DNA of 64,000 nucleotides, taken from NCBI GenBank assembly GCA_904419035.1, contig CAJFQL010000006.1:1-64000 (forward strand). Reading direction: 5' to 3'. Position 1 is the stretch's first letter. Each line of letters starts with the position of its first letter. The DNA comes from Heritagella caecorum (GTDB lineage Bacteria > Bacillota > Clostridia > Oscillospirales > Acutalibacteraceae). Made by a program: the position numbers and the translations under genes. Shown one piece after another: positions 43,554-52,329 of the stretch. A model generated the notes under the pieces. That model had not been told where the DNA came from. It did no database searches and saw only the letters and a program-made list of their open reading frames with translations.

Positions 43554-44525
43554 ATGGAAACGATGAAAAATGTCCCGAAAGTCAGTGTGATTATTCCCGT
43601 TTACAATGTGGAATCTTACGTTGGGGAATGCCTGGAATGTCTAAGCCGGCAGACTTTTCGCGATTTCGAAATCATTGCGGTCAATGACGGCTCCACCGAT
43701 CATTCCTTACAGGTACTGGAACAGTGGCAGGAAAAACTGCCTAATATGCGGATTTTGGACCAGGAAAACAGCGGGGCGGCACAGGCACGCCGTGCAGGTC
43801 TGGCGTTGGCACGGGGGGAATACGTGATTTTTACCGATGCCGATGACCGGATGAGTAAGCTGTATTTGGGCAGTTTATATCAGGCGGCGACCAATGTCGA
43901 TGCCGATATTGCCTGTTGCAATTACCGATTTGATTTTGTAAACGGGCTGAAAATGATTTATCCGTGCCGGGTTAATGGTGTACTTACCCAGGAAGACGCC
44001 ATGCGCAAGCTGATTGACGACTGGTGTATTCAGGGGTTTTTGTGGAATAAAATGTACCGCAAAACACTGTTTACGGAACATGAAATTTTGTTCCCTACCA
44101 TGTGTTTTGAAGATATGATTATCAATAATCAGCTCTTTTATTATGCCAACCGGGTGGCGGCTGTGAAAAAACCGCTGTATTATTACCGGCAGCGGAAGAC
44201 CAGTGCCCTCAATACCATGGATGCGAAAAAGATCAATGACTTTTTCCGGGCCATGGTTATGGTGCGGAGTATGTTGGAGGAACGCGGCGAGTATAAGAAG
44301 TACGAGCGCAACTTCCGTACCCTGTGTTTCAAAACCCGCAACTGTATTGTGTACTACATTATCCAGATGCATATGCGGCAGCACAGCAGCAGCGATTTGA
44401 TGGAAAATGTCCGGCGTGCGCAGCGTGCGATGAAATTGATCATTAGCCGCGATATTGCACCCTATTTGCGCCAAATTGATACCGATGTTATCCGGCAGCC
44501 GTTGGGCAGTCAGGTGGCGGTATAA
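43554..44525 (+). CDS. Family 2 glycosyltransferase
   Basis: A 323-aa GT-A fold transferase. VSVIIPVYNVESYVGECLEC, VNDGSTD and the metal-binding FTDADDRM are present, followed by a helical acceptor half. No transmembrane segment; it probably acts at the inner membrane face on a wall or capsule precursor. I start at ATG 43554, after a purine-rich GGAAAGGGCAGG. A possible TTGACT -35 at 43432 lacks a good -10. Confidence 0.87.
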   Translation: METMKNVPKVSVIIPVYNVESYVGECLECLSRQTFRDFEIIAVNDGSTDHSLQVLEQWQEKLPNMRILDQENSGAAQARRAGLALARGEYVIFTDADDRMSKLYLGSLYQAATNVDADIACCNYRFDFVNGLKMIYPCRVNGVLTQEDAMRKLIDDWCIQGFLWNKMYRKTLFTEHEILFPTMCFEDMIINNQLFYYANRVAAVKKPLYYYRQRKTSALNTMDAKKINDFFRAMVMVRSMLEERGEYKKYERNFRTLCFKTRNCIVYYIIQMHMRQHSSSDLMENVRRAQRAMKLIISRDIAPYLRQIDTDVIRQPLGSQVAV

Positions 44526-44547
44526 GAATACAAAAGGAACAATGTTG

Positions 44548-44595
44548 TGCCCCTGCGGCCCGGCTTTGCCGCGGCTGCGGGGGCTATTCTTTTTT
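44548..44595 (+). terminator. GC-rich hairpin with T tract after the GT2 gene
   Basis: GCCCC-rich left arm and GGGGGC right arm with internal mismatches, followed by TATTCTTTTTT. Confidence 0.55.
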
Positions 44596-44618
44596 CATCT
44601 GCAGGAAGGAGACAGATC

Positions 44619-46529
44619 ATGAAAGATGGGTTTCTGAAAGTGGCCGCTGCTACACCGGCTATCCGGGTGGCTGATTGCCCGTATAACGCCGAAAAAGTGC
44701 GGGATTTGGCACGGGAAGCAGCCGATAAAGGGGTGGAAGTGATAGTATTTCCTGAACTGTGCCTGACGGGGTATACCTGTGGCGATTTATTCCGGGAAAA
44801 AAGCCTGCTGCTAGGGGCCGAACAGGCGCTGGCATGGCTGCTGGAACAAACGGCGGAACTGCCGCTTTTACTACTGGTGGGACTTCCCGTGGCGGTTGAT
44901 GCCGACCTGTATAACTGCGCCGCCGTCCTGTGTGAAGGGCGTCTGTTGGGATTGGTGCCGAAACAGTATTTACCCAATTACAGTGAATTTTATGAAGCCC
45001 GGCATTTTACCCCCGGCCCGGCTTATCGGGAGATTTCCCTGTGCGGGCAGACGGTGCCGTTGGGGACGGATTTGCTGTTTGCCTGTGAGAATGAACCGGA
45101 TTTAATTATTGGGTGTGAAATTTGCGAAGATTTGTGGGTGGCGGAGCCCCCCAGCACCCGGTTGGCCCAGGCCGGGGCCGTACTGCTTTGTAACCTGTCG
45201 GCCAGCGACGAAACCATTGGCAAAGCCGCCTACCGGCAGCAGTTGGTGGCCGGGCAAAGCGGACGGTTGGTGGCCGGGTATATTTATGCTGACGCCGGCA
45301 AAGGCGAATCTTCCACCGATCTGGTGTTTGCCGGTCACGATCTTGTGGCCGAAAACGGGGCGATTCTGGCCGAAAGCCAGCTGTTCGACACTGGTATCAC
45401 CGCGGCCCACGTGGATATCCAGCGGCTGTTGCAGGAACGCCGCCGCATGAGTACGTGGCGCAATGAAAAATGGGACACGGTTAGGCGGATTCCCTTCGTG
45501 CTGCCCCAGGCCGAAGAGGGCGACTGGCAGCGCGAAATCGCCCCGCTTCCGTTTGTACCGCAGAACGGCCAGGACCTCTCCCAGCGCTGCCGCATGATTT
45601 TAACCATGCAGGCCCAGGGGCTCGCGAAGCGTCTGGCCCATACCCGGGGTCGCAGTGCGGTGCTGGGCCTGTCGGGCGGGCTGGATTCCACCCTGGCGCT
45701 GCTGGTAACCGCCGAAGCATTTGACCAGTTGGGCTTACCAAGGGAGGGTATTTTGGCGGTTTCTATGCCGTGCTTTGGTACCACGGGCCGCACCAAGAGC
45801 AACGCGGCGATGCTGGCCGAGCGGATGCATGTTTCCTTTAAAGAAATCCCCATCGGGCAGGCTGTCCAGGTGCATTTTGCCGACATTGGGCATGACCCGG
45901 ACGTGCACGATGTGACCTACGAAAACAGCCAGGCGCGGGAACGCACCCAAGTGCTGATGGATTTGGCGAACCAGGCGGGCGGGCTGGTCATCGGGACCGG
46001 GGACTTGTCGGAACTGGCGCTCGGGTGGGCCACGTATAACGGCGACCATATGAGCATGTATGCGGTAAACGCATCGATCCCCAAAACGTTGGTGCGTCAT
46101 CTGGTGCGGTATGTAGCGGTGAACAGTCAGGATGATTGCCTCAAAGAAACGCTGTTTGATATTCTGGATACACCGGTAAGCCCCGAGCTGCTGCCGCCGG
46201 TGGATGGGAAAATTGCGCAGAAAACCGAAGATTTGGTGGGGCCCTACGAACTCCACGACTTCTTCCTGTATTATATGCTGCGGTTTAATTTTACCCCGGG
46301 GAAGATTTACCGTATGGCGCTGCACGCGTTTGAAGGGGAATACGAAGAAGCGGTTATCAAAAAATGGCTGCAAACCTTCTACCGCCGGTTTTTTGCCCAA
46401 CAATTTAAGCGCAGCTGTTTGCCTGACGGCCCCAAAGTGGGGTCGGTGACGCTGTCGCCCCGGGGCGATTGGCGGATGCCCAGCGATGCGTCGGCGACGC
46501 TGTGGTTAAAAGAAATTGAAACATTGTAA
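44619..46529 (+). CDS. nadE: Glutamine-dependent NAD+ synthetase
   Basis: A 636-aa two-domain enzyme amidating nicotinic acid adenine dinucleotide. The N-terminal glutaminase is a CN hydrolase with Glu46 (VFPELCLTG), Lys115 (VPKQYLP) and Cys169 (CEICEDLW). The C-terminal ATP-PPase has LSGGLDST (loop about 352-357). GGAAGGAG precedes ATG 44619; an upstream in-frame ATG falls in the terminator and is rejected. Confidence 0.95.
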   Translation: MKDGFLKVAAATPAIRVADCPYNAEKVRDLAREAADKGVEVIVFPELCLTGYTCGDLFREKSLLLGAEQALAWLLEQTAELPLLLLVGLPVAVDADLYNCAAVLCEGRLLGLVPKQYLPNYSEFYEARHFTPGPAYREISLCGQTVPLGTDLLFACENEPDLIIGCEICEDLWVAEPPSTRLAQAGAVLLCNLSASDETIGKAAYRQQLVAGQSGRLVAGYIYADAGKGESSTDLVFAGHDLVAENGAILAESQLFDTGITAAHVDIQRLLQERRRMSTWRNEKWDTVRRIPFVLPQAEEGDWQREIAPLPFVPQNGQDLSQRCRMILTMQAQGLAKRLAHTRGRSAVLGLSGGLDSTLALLVTAEAFDQLGLPREGILAVSMPCFGTTGRTKSNAAMLAERMHVSFKEIPIGQAVQVHFADIGHDPDVHDVTYENSQARERTQVLMDLANQAGGLVIGTGDLSELALGWATYNGDHMSMYAVNASIPKTLVRHLVRYVAVNSQDDCLKETLFDILDTPVSPELLPPVDGKIAQKTEDLVGPYELHDFFLYYMLRFNFTPGKIYRMALHAFEGEYEEAVIKKWLQTFYRRFFAQQFKRSCLPDGPKVGSVTLSPRGDWRMPSDASATLWLKEIETL

Positions 46530-46545
46530 AAAGGGGGCAGCCATC

Positions 46546-47169
46546 ATGGCTGACGAGGTCATTGTGCGAATGGCGGTACCAGGCGACGCGGCCGCACTGT
46601 TGCCGCTTTATGCGCCATTTGTACAGAATACGGCGGTAACGTTCGAATATGAAGTGCCATCGGTGGAAGAGTTTGCCGGGCGGATTCGCAACGTGCGGCA
46701 GGACTTGCCGTGGCTGGTGTGTGAAATCGACGGGAAAACGGCCGGGTATAGTTATGCATCCCATTTTCGCGAGCGGGCGGCCTTTGGATGGGATTGCGAG
46801 TTTTCTATTTATCTGCATAAAGATTTTTTCCGTGCGGGAGTAGGCAGCGCCCTGTTCCGGTGTGTGAGGGATCTGCTCACGGCCCAGGGCTATTGCCGGT
46901 TTTATTCGCTGATTACGTACCCCAATCCCCAAAGTGTCGAATACCACCGGAAAAACGGGTGGCAGGAATTGACGGTATACCCCCAGTGCGGGTATAAACA
47001 GGGGGCCTGGCACGATCTATTGGTGATGCAATTACCCTTGCAGGATCCCATACCGGCTTTGCCCCAGCCACCGGTGGCGGTAGACGCCTTACCGGCGGAC
47101 ACGGTACAGACGCTGTTACATCGGGCGGAAATGGAAATTGAAGAGACGTTAAAAAAGAATCGTAAATAA
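46546..47169 (+). CDS. GNAT acetyltransferase (phosphinothricin N-acetyltransferase-like)
   Basis: A 207-aa GNAT. The fold resembles the Pat/YncA group: LPLYAPFVQNTAVTFEYE near the start, the acetyl-CoA loop FRAGVGSALFRCV, and SLITYPNPQSVEYHRKNGW. About 40 extra C-terminal residues (Pro-rich, then a charged helix) are unusual. It probably detoxifies a small amine; target unknown. It follows nadE by 16 bases, AAGGGGG as SD. Confidence 0.85.
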   Translation: MADEVIVRMAVPGDAAALLPLYAPFVQNTAVTFEYEVPSVEEFAGRIRNVRQDLPWLVCEIDGKTAGYSYASHFRERAAFGWDCEFSIYLHKDFFRAGVGSALFRCVRDLLTAQGYCRFYSLITYPNPQSVEYHRKNGWQELTVYPQCGYKQGAWHDLLVMQLPLQDPIPALPQPPVAVDALPADTVQTLLHRAEMEIEETLKKNRK

Positions 47170-47170
47170 A

Positions 47171-47204
47171 AAATACCCAACGCAAAAGCGTTGGGTATTT
47201 TTGC
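47171..47204. terminator. Bidirectional terminator between GNAT and DAHP synthase genes
   Basis: AAATACCCAACGC/GCGTTGGGTATTT stem, AAAA loop, T-rich tails. Confidence 0.88.
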
Positions 47205-47208
47205 TTTC

Positions 47209-48243
47209 TTACAGCAAATCGGCCAGGTCGTAGATCAGCCGTTCGCTTTTTTCCCATCCCAAACAGGGGTCGGTAATCGACTGCCCGTAGCAGCCACCGC
47301 CTACTTTTTGGTTGCCATCGACCAAATAGCTTTCGATCATGAAACCTTTGACCATGTGCTGGATCCCAGCGTGGTGCCGGCACGAATGCAACACTTCTTT
47401 GCAGATGCGGATTTGTTCCAAATACTGTTTGCCGGAATTGGAGTGGTTGGCGTCGACAATAATCGCCGGGTTCCGCAGATTTTTTTCCTCGTAGCGGGTG
47501 CACAACTTGATCAAATCTTCATAGTGGTAGTTGGGGATATTCTTTCCGTCGCTGTCCACCGAACCGCGCAAAATCGCATGGGCCAAGGGATTGCCGGAAG
47601 TTTCCACTTCCCACCCACGGTATTCGAATACGTGGGGATGCTGGGCCGCCGTGATGGAATTGAGCATCACGCTGATGTCGCCGCTGGTGGGGTTTTTCAT
47701 GCCCACCGGCACCTGGAACCCGCTGGCGCACAAGCGGTGCTGTTGGTTTTCCACCGAACGGGCGCCAATCGCCACATAAGCGAGCACGTCCGACAAAAAT
47801 TCATAGTTCTCCGGGTACAGTGCTTCATCGGCACAAGAAAAGCCGGTTTCTTCCAACGCACGGCAGTGAAGATCCCGTACCGCCAGTACGCCGCGGGTCA
47901 TATCGGCCTTCTCCGTGGGGTCCGGCTGATGGAACATGCCCTTATAGCCGTCCCCGGTGGTGCGGGGTTTGTTCGTATAAATACGGGGGATCAACAAAAG
48001 CTTATCTTTTACTTTTTCCTGTACCGGACACAACCGGTAGATGTAATCCAGCACGGCATCTTCCCGATCCGCCGAACAGGGCCCAATGATCAAAATCATG
48101 CGGGAGTCTTCCCCGGTAAAAATGCGTTCAATTTCTTTGTCGCGGGCCGCCTTTTTTTCAATCAAATCGGGGCGCAGAGGAAATTCTGCCTTGACCGCTT
48201 CGGGGGTGGGCAATTTTCGATTCCAAGTCATGGGGTTTTGCAT
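47209..48243 (-). CDS. 3-deoxy-7-phosphoheptulonate synthase (class I alpha, AroG type)
   Basis: A 344-aa DAHP synthase joining erythrose 4-phosphate and PEP at the first shikimate step. LIIGPCSAD (PEP/metal), RIYTNKPRTTGDGYKGMF, GARSVENQQHR, GMKNPTSGD, and DANHSNSGK are family motifs. The E. coli-type class is feedback inhibited by an aromatic amino acid; which one is unclear. Start at ATG 48243 after AAGGAGAG. Confidence 0.93.
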   Translation of the reverse strand: MQNPMTWNRKLPTPEAVKAEFPLRPDLIEKKAARDKEIERIFTGEDSRMILIIGPCSADREDAVLDYIYRLCPVQEKVKDKLLLIPRIYTNKPRTTGDGYKGMFHQPDPTEKADMTRGVLAVRDLHCRALEETGFSCADEALYPENYEFLSDVLAYVAIGARSVENQQHRLCASGFQVPVGMKNPTSGDISVMLNSITAAQHPHVFEYRGWEVETSGNPLAHAILRGSVDSDGKNIPNYHYEDLIKLCTRYEEKNLRNPAIIVDANHSNSGKQYLEQIRICKEVLHSCRHHAGIQHMVKGFMIESYLVDGNQKVGGGCYGQSITDPCLGWEKSERLIYDLADLL

Positions 48244-48374
48244 AAAAGTACGTCTCTCCTTATCGCTTCGGCTCAAAATGGCCGGAAACATGCATGTTTA
48301 TCACAAAAAAAGAAAAGGGATGCTTTGTTTATCTTAGCATATCGGCTTTCAGAAGTAAAGAATACTGGGGACAA

Positions 48375-48408
48375 AAAAAGCCCGGATCTTTGCCGATCCG
48401 GGCTTTTT
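48375..48408 (-). terminator. Intrinsic terminator of mgtE
   Basis: AAAAAGCCCGGATC/GATCCGGGCTTTTT, 14-bp stem, with T7 on the minus strand. Confidence 0.9.
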
Positions 48409-48417
48409 CAACAAGGA

Positions 48418-49770
48418 TTACAGGGGCAGCAGCATGGAAGCAATCTGGAAGTACAAAATCAGGCTCGCAGCATCCACAATCGTGGTGATCAGCGGGGAAG
48501 CCATTAAGGTGGGGTCCAGATGCAGGCAACGGGCAATAATCGGCAGCGTGCAGCCGATGGTCTTCGACATAATCACGGTACCCATAACGCTCAACGCGAC
48601 AACCAGGGAGAGGCCTTCCTGGCCTGGATACATGATAATCAGGCGCACGTAGTTAACAAGTGCCAACCCAAAACCGCACAACAGCGATACCCGGAATTCC
48701 TTCCACAGTACCCGCAGAATATCCCGCGGGACGATATCCCCCAGCGTCATGCTACGGATGATCATGGTGCTGGCCTGGCTGCCGGCGTTCCCGCCCGTAT
48801 CGGTCAGCATGGGGATGAACGTAACCAGCAGCGGGATGGCCGAAAAGGCCGCTTCATACGAAGACAAAATCCCGCCGGTGCACATACTGCTGACCATCAG
48901 GACCATCAACCACACAATCCGGTTGCGGGCCAGGGTAAACACGCTGGTTTTCAGGTACGGTTTTTCCGAAGGGGCCATAGCGGCCATCTTCTGGATATCT
49001 TCGGTGGCTTCCTGTTCCATGACGTCGACGGCATCGTCAACCGTGACAATACCCACCAGACGGTTTTCACTGTCGACCACCGGCAAGGCCAGCAGATCGT
49101 ACTTATTAAAGATTTGGGAAACGTCTTCCCGGTCCTCCGTAGTAGTAACCCGGATGACGTTATCGTCCATGATTTCGCTGACCACGGTTTCATAGGGGTT
49201 CATCAACAGATCTTTCAGCGTGATAACCCCGATCAGTTTACGCTGATTATCGACAACATAACAGGTGTATATGGTTTCTTTGTCGACCCCGTGATGCCGG
49301 ATATAGCTGAAAGCCTGTTCCACGTTCATGGTAGCCCGCAGCGCCACATATTCGCTGGTCATAATGCTGCCGGCGCTGTTTTCCGGATATTTCAGGTACT
49401 GGTTGATCTGGGCCCGGGTTTCGGGGGTAGCCAGCCGCAAAATCCGGCGCGCCACATTGGCGGGCATTTCTTCGATCATATCGACGGCATCGTCGGTGTA
49501 CAGATCTTCGATGATCTGATTCAGTTCCGTATCGCTGATATCACGGATAATTTCCTGCTGTTCATCGGGATCCATGCAGGCAAATACTTCGCTGGCCAGA
49601 TCTTTTTGCAAAATACGGAAGGTGGCCAGTGCTTTTTCATGGGGCAGCTGCCCGATGAATTCAGCCACGTCCATTTCGTTTTTTTCGTCCAGGATGGCCT
49701 TCAGTTTTTTAAATTGACTGGTTTCCGCCAGTTCGTTGAGTTCGTCAAATTTCAGTTCCCAATCGCTCAT
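48418..49770 (-). CDS. mgtE: Magnesium transporter MgtE
   Basis: A 450-aa Mg2+ channel/transporter. The N-terminal helical domain (about 15-130) and two CBS domains (about 138-260; TSEYVALRATMNVEQAFSYI, IVTVDDAVDVME) sense cytosolic Mg2+; five transmembrane helices (about 290-450) follow, with FIPMLTDTGGNAGSQASTMI and the pore Asp near the end (IVDAASLILYF). CGGAGG is the SD. The M-box in its leader shuts synthesis off at high Mg2+. Confidence 0.95.
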   Translation of the reverse strand: MSDWELKFDELNELAETSQFKKLKAILDEKNEMDVAEFIGQLPHEKALATFRILQKDLASEVFACMDPDEQQEIIRDISDTELNQIIEDLYTDDAVDMIEEMPANVARRILRLATPETRAQINQYLKYPENSAGSIMTSEYVALRATMNVEQAFSYIRHHGVDKETIYTCYVVDNQRKLIGVITLKDLLMNPYETVVSEIMDDNVIRVTTTEDREDVSQIFNKYDLLALPVVDSENRLVGIVTVDDAVDVMEQEATEDIQKMAAMAPSEKPYLKTSVFTLARNRIVWLMVLMVSSMCTGGILSSYEAAFSAIPLLVTFIPMLTDTGGNAGSQASTMIIRSMTLGDIVPRDILRVLWKEFRVSLLCGFGLALVNYVRLIIMYPGQEGLSLVVALSVMGTVIMSKTIGCTLPIIARCLHLDPTLMASPLITTIVDAASLILYFQIASMLLPL

Positions 49771-50025
49771 GGTGTATTCCTCCGTTTCGGTTCGCGTTCA
49801 TGTGTCATCATGCCCGTTTTCGATCGTTTCATCGAGACCGAATGAGATTTGGAAATACAAAAAGCAAAAGGGGCTGGGGAACCTTAGACCCAGTGTTTGG
49901 AGAAAAAGCCGGAAACAGGGCGCCCATGGCCCCTCACAGCCGCCTTTGCCAAATGAATTCCGCATAATCGATCACCCGGGTTGCCTTCCATACTCTTTCT
50001 CACCTCTCATTTTTCGGGAAATAGA

Positions 50026-50258
50026 CAGAAAAAAGCCTCATTCCGGCGCAAAAAGCCCAAACAGAATGAGGCATTCACCACCCGTTCAAGCTTTAGCTTC
50101 GCAGGGCATGCCGGAAAAACCGGCGTGTAATTGCATTAGTCGATGCCTTCCACGACATAGACTGTTAACCGTAGCTAAGCGGTGTCTCCACCATCTTGCG
50201 GCAGCAATCCCGGGGTGTTCTGTACCCCTTCCCTGCGGTAGCCTCACCTACCGAAATG
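50026..50258 (-). promoter_or_regulatory. M-box (ykoK) magnesium riboswitch with terminator
   Basis: Reading the minus strand, the region has the M-box hallmarks in order: GGTAGGTGAGGCTACC, TTGCTGCC, GGTTAACAG, TGCAATTACACGCC and GCTAAAGCTTGAACG. The expression platform follows: GCCTCATTCTG (50072-50062) pairs with the CGGAATGAGGC arm (50045-50035), then T6. Mg2+ binding should favour this terminator. About 250 bases of untranslated leader remain before mgtE. Confidence 0.92.
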
Positions 50259-50278
50259 ACATAAATTTTCTATGTTTC

Positions 50279-50307
50279 AGTATACGCGCCCCACCTTGCA
50301 ATGTCAA
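50279..50307 (-). promoter_or_regulatory. Sigma-A promoter of mgtE
   Basis: Minus strand TTGACA, 17-base spacer, TATACT, just upstream of the M-box. Confidence 0.88.
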
Positions 50308-50385
50308 TGTAGAACGGGAAAAACCCATGTAAAATTCCTGTGGGGAAACGGGCAGAAAATTGTAGGAAACAGAAGAGAAAAGGGA

Positions 50386-50408
50386 CGGGTTATCCCTTTA
50401 ATAACCCG
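50386..50408 (-). terminator. Terminator overlapping the ECF S gene stop
   Basis: CGGGTTAT/ATAACCCG 8-bp stem covering the stop codon, followed on the minus strand by TCCCTTTTC. Confidence 0.55.
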
Positions 50409-50964
50409 CCTTTTTGCAAAGCCCTATGCAGCGCCCAGTAAAACGGCACGGCAATCACATCGGCGATCACCGCATTGAGCAGGGTCGCACCGGCTTTCGT
50501 GTACATCACAATCAGCGCGGCGTCAAATGAACTGCCCGCCAGGACTTCTTTGAATAGCGAATACCCTAAATACATCAGGCAGTAGGCCAGGGACCCCACC
50601 ACAGCGGCGACTACCAGACGGGACGTAGCCGGGTGACGGCTTTCTTTACGCCCGCCGTGAGCGATCAGCCCGCAGAAAAACGCCATAAAAATTTGGTAAT
50701 CAGCGTGACCGGGGCACTGCTGAACCAGCCGCCCACCACGTCAAACAAAAACGAGCCAAACCCGGCCGCGCAACCGCCGTAAACCGGCCCTAACAGCAGG
50801 CCCGACAGGATGCAAAATACATTGGCAAAGCCGATCATGGTGCGGTCGCCGCCTACGGGGATTTCAATTTTCAGGAAAAAGGTGGCCACAAAGACCAGCG
50901 CCCCCATCAGGCCGGTTACCGCCAGATTGACGGTGGTATTCTGGGTCAGAACTTTTCGATTCAT
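50390..50964 (-). pseudogene. Frameshifted ECF transporter S component (candidate B6 transporter)
   Basis: A membrane protein with six hydrophobic segments split by one frameshift. The first part (MNRKVLTQNTTVNLAVTGLM, GFANVFCILSGLLLGPVYGG, ending APVTLITKF) and the second (MAFFCGLIAHGG, FYWALHRALQKGG) are consecutive and non-overlapping; adding one base to the T5 run near 50683-50687 restores a 191-aa S component. The start at 50964 follows GAGGAGG. S components bind vitamins and dock to the EcfAAT energy module (not in this window). It follows yggS by 30 bases in the B6 cluster, suggesting a pyridoxine-type substrate (inference). Either a recent pseudogene or a homopolymer error. Confidence 0.8.
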
Positions 50965-50994
50965 GTTTCGATTCCTCCTCATACAATGGGACTT

Positions 50995-51729
50995 TTACGC
51001 CTGGGCTTTCGGGGGACGGGGGCCGTAAATCGCCGTACCAATACGCACCAGCGTGGCGCCTTCGCGAATGGCGTTTTCAAAGTCCCCACTCATGCCCATG
51101 GATAATTCTTTGATCTCTATATGGGGTAGGGACAGTGCGCTCGCTTCTTCGAACAGCTGATGCATATGCCGCAAATACCCCCGGTTTTGTTCATCGCTGG
51201 TATAGACCGGCGGAATGGTCATCAGCCCGGTGACGCAAATGTGAGAAAGGGTAGAAGCGTGCTGGAGCAGGGGCATGAGTTCTTCCGGCTTTACGCCGCT
51301 TTTGCTCTCTTCGCCACCAATATTGACCTCCAAAAAGACGGGCTGCACCAGCTGCTGCCGGTCCGCCTCCCGGTCGATTAGGTCGAGCAGCCGGGCCGAA
51401 TCCACACTTTCGATCACGTCAGCGCGGCCGACCACTTTTTTGATTTTATTTGTCTGCAAATGCCCGATAAAGTGGCAGGGCTTGGCTAGATACGCACCGG
51501 CGTCCTTTTTCTCCACCAATTCCTGTACATGATTTTCGCCGAACAGGTCAATGGCACACTGGGCCGAAAGCCGCACGGTTTCGACGGTGCGGGTTTTACA
51601 GGCGGCACACAGCCGCACACTGGCCGGGTCCCGGCCGCTTTCGAGGGCGGCTTTTTCCATGCGGGCCCGAATGGCGGTAATCCGTTTTTTTAGTTCATCC
51701 AAAGTAGGGGTACAGGCTGTATATTCCAT
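50995..51729 (-). CDS. yggS: YggS/YlmE PLP homeostasis protein
   Basis: A 244-aa single-domain PLP-binding TIM-barrel protein. Lys45 (LCAACKTRTVE) binds PLP; FGENHVQELVEK, HFIGHLQTNKIKKV, EVNIGGEESKSGV and LSMGMSGDFENAI are the family motifs. It buffers or controls intracellular PLP; no catalysis known. Start ATG 51729, ten bases after AAAGGAG. Its usual Firmicute place is with sepF/ylm genes; being with pdxY here supports a B6 role. Confidence 0.94.
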   Translation of the reverse strand: MEYTACTPTLDELKKRITAIRARMEKAALESGRDPASVRLCAACKTRTVETVRLSAQCAIDLFGENHVQELVEKKDAGAYLAKPCHFIGHLQTNKIKKVVGRADVIESVDSARLLDLIDREADRQQLVQPVFLEVNIGGEESKSGVKPEELMPLLQHASTLSHICVTGLMTIPPVYTSDEQNRGYLRHMHQLFEEASALSLPHIEIKELSMGMSGDFENAIREGATLVRIGTAIYGPRPPKAQA

Positions 51730-51745
51730 AAAACGGACACTCCTT

Positions 51746-52291
51746 TCAGCGTTCATAAACAGCGCGGCTGCCACCGATATATTTGGGGCGTGTGCGGGCA
51801 CATACGACCCGGGCGCTGCCGATTTCGGAGACCGACAGGCGGACCGGCACAGCTACTGCACGCAGGTGCATACCGATGAGCGTGTCGCCGATATCGATGC
51901 CGGCCTCGGCCCGAATGGTTTCGACAGCGACCGGGTCGGTAAATTGCTGCCAGCAAACGGTGGCCCAGCTGCCGCCGGCATGGGGCTGGGGCACCACACA
52001 TACTTCTTCGTACTGACGGGCCAGGGCCACGGACCGTTCCACAATCAGGGCACGGTTCAGGTGTTCACAGCACTGGGCGGCCAAGTGGATACCGTGGGCC
52101 TGCAATACCGGCGCCATTCCTTCATACACGGCCTGGGCCGCTTCCAAGCTGCCGTTATGGCCGATGGAACCGCCCAGAATTTCACTGGTGCTGCATCCCA
52201 CAACCAGCAGGCTGCCCTGCGGCAGGGCGGATTTTTCCAAAAGTTCCGTGACGGCCTGGCGGGCCTGGTCACGAATGGTAGAAAGCGACAT
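51746..52291 (-). CDS. TIGR01440/YwlG family protein
   Basis: A 181-aa protein conserved in Firmicutes. VVGCSTSEILGGSIGHNGSL, LAAQCCEHLNRALIVER and DIGDTLIGMHLRAVAVPVRL are signature stretches. Function is not established; it lies 38 bases after the kinase and 16 bases before yggS. Confidence 0.9.
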   Translation of the reverse strand: MSLSTIRDQARQAVTELLEKSALPQGSLLVVGCSTSEILGGSIGHNGSLEAAQAVYEGMAPVLQAHGIHLAAQCCEHLNRALIVERSVALARQYEEVCVVPQPHAGGSWATVCWQQFTDPVAVETIRAEAGIDIGDTLIGMHLRAVAVPVRLSVSEIGSARVVCARTRPKYIGGSRAVYER

Positions 52292-52329
52292 AACCTTTTT
52301 TCTCCTTTCGTAACAATCGTTGGCTGCTT

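Noticed and set aside
50665..50700. Programmed -1 frameshift in the ECF S component
   Set aside because: The AAATTTTTATG tract in the zero frame is not a canonical slippery heptamer and no downstream stimulator is seen; a simple one-base loss explains it.
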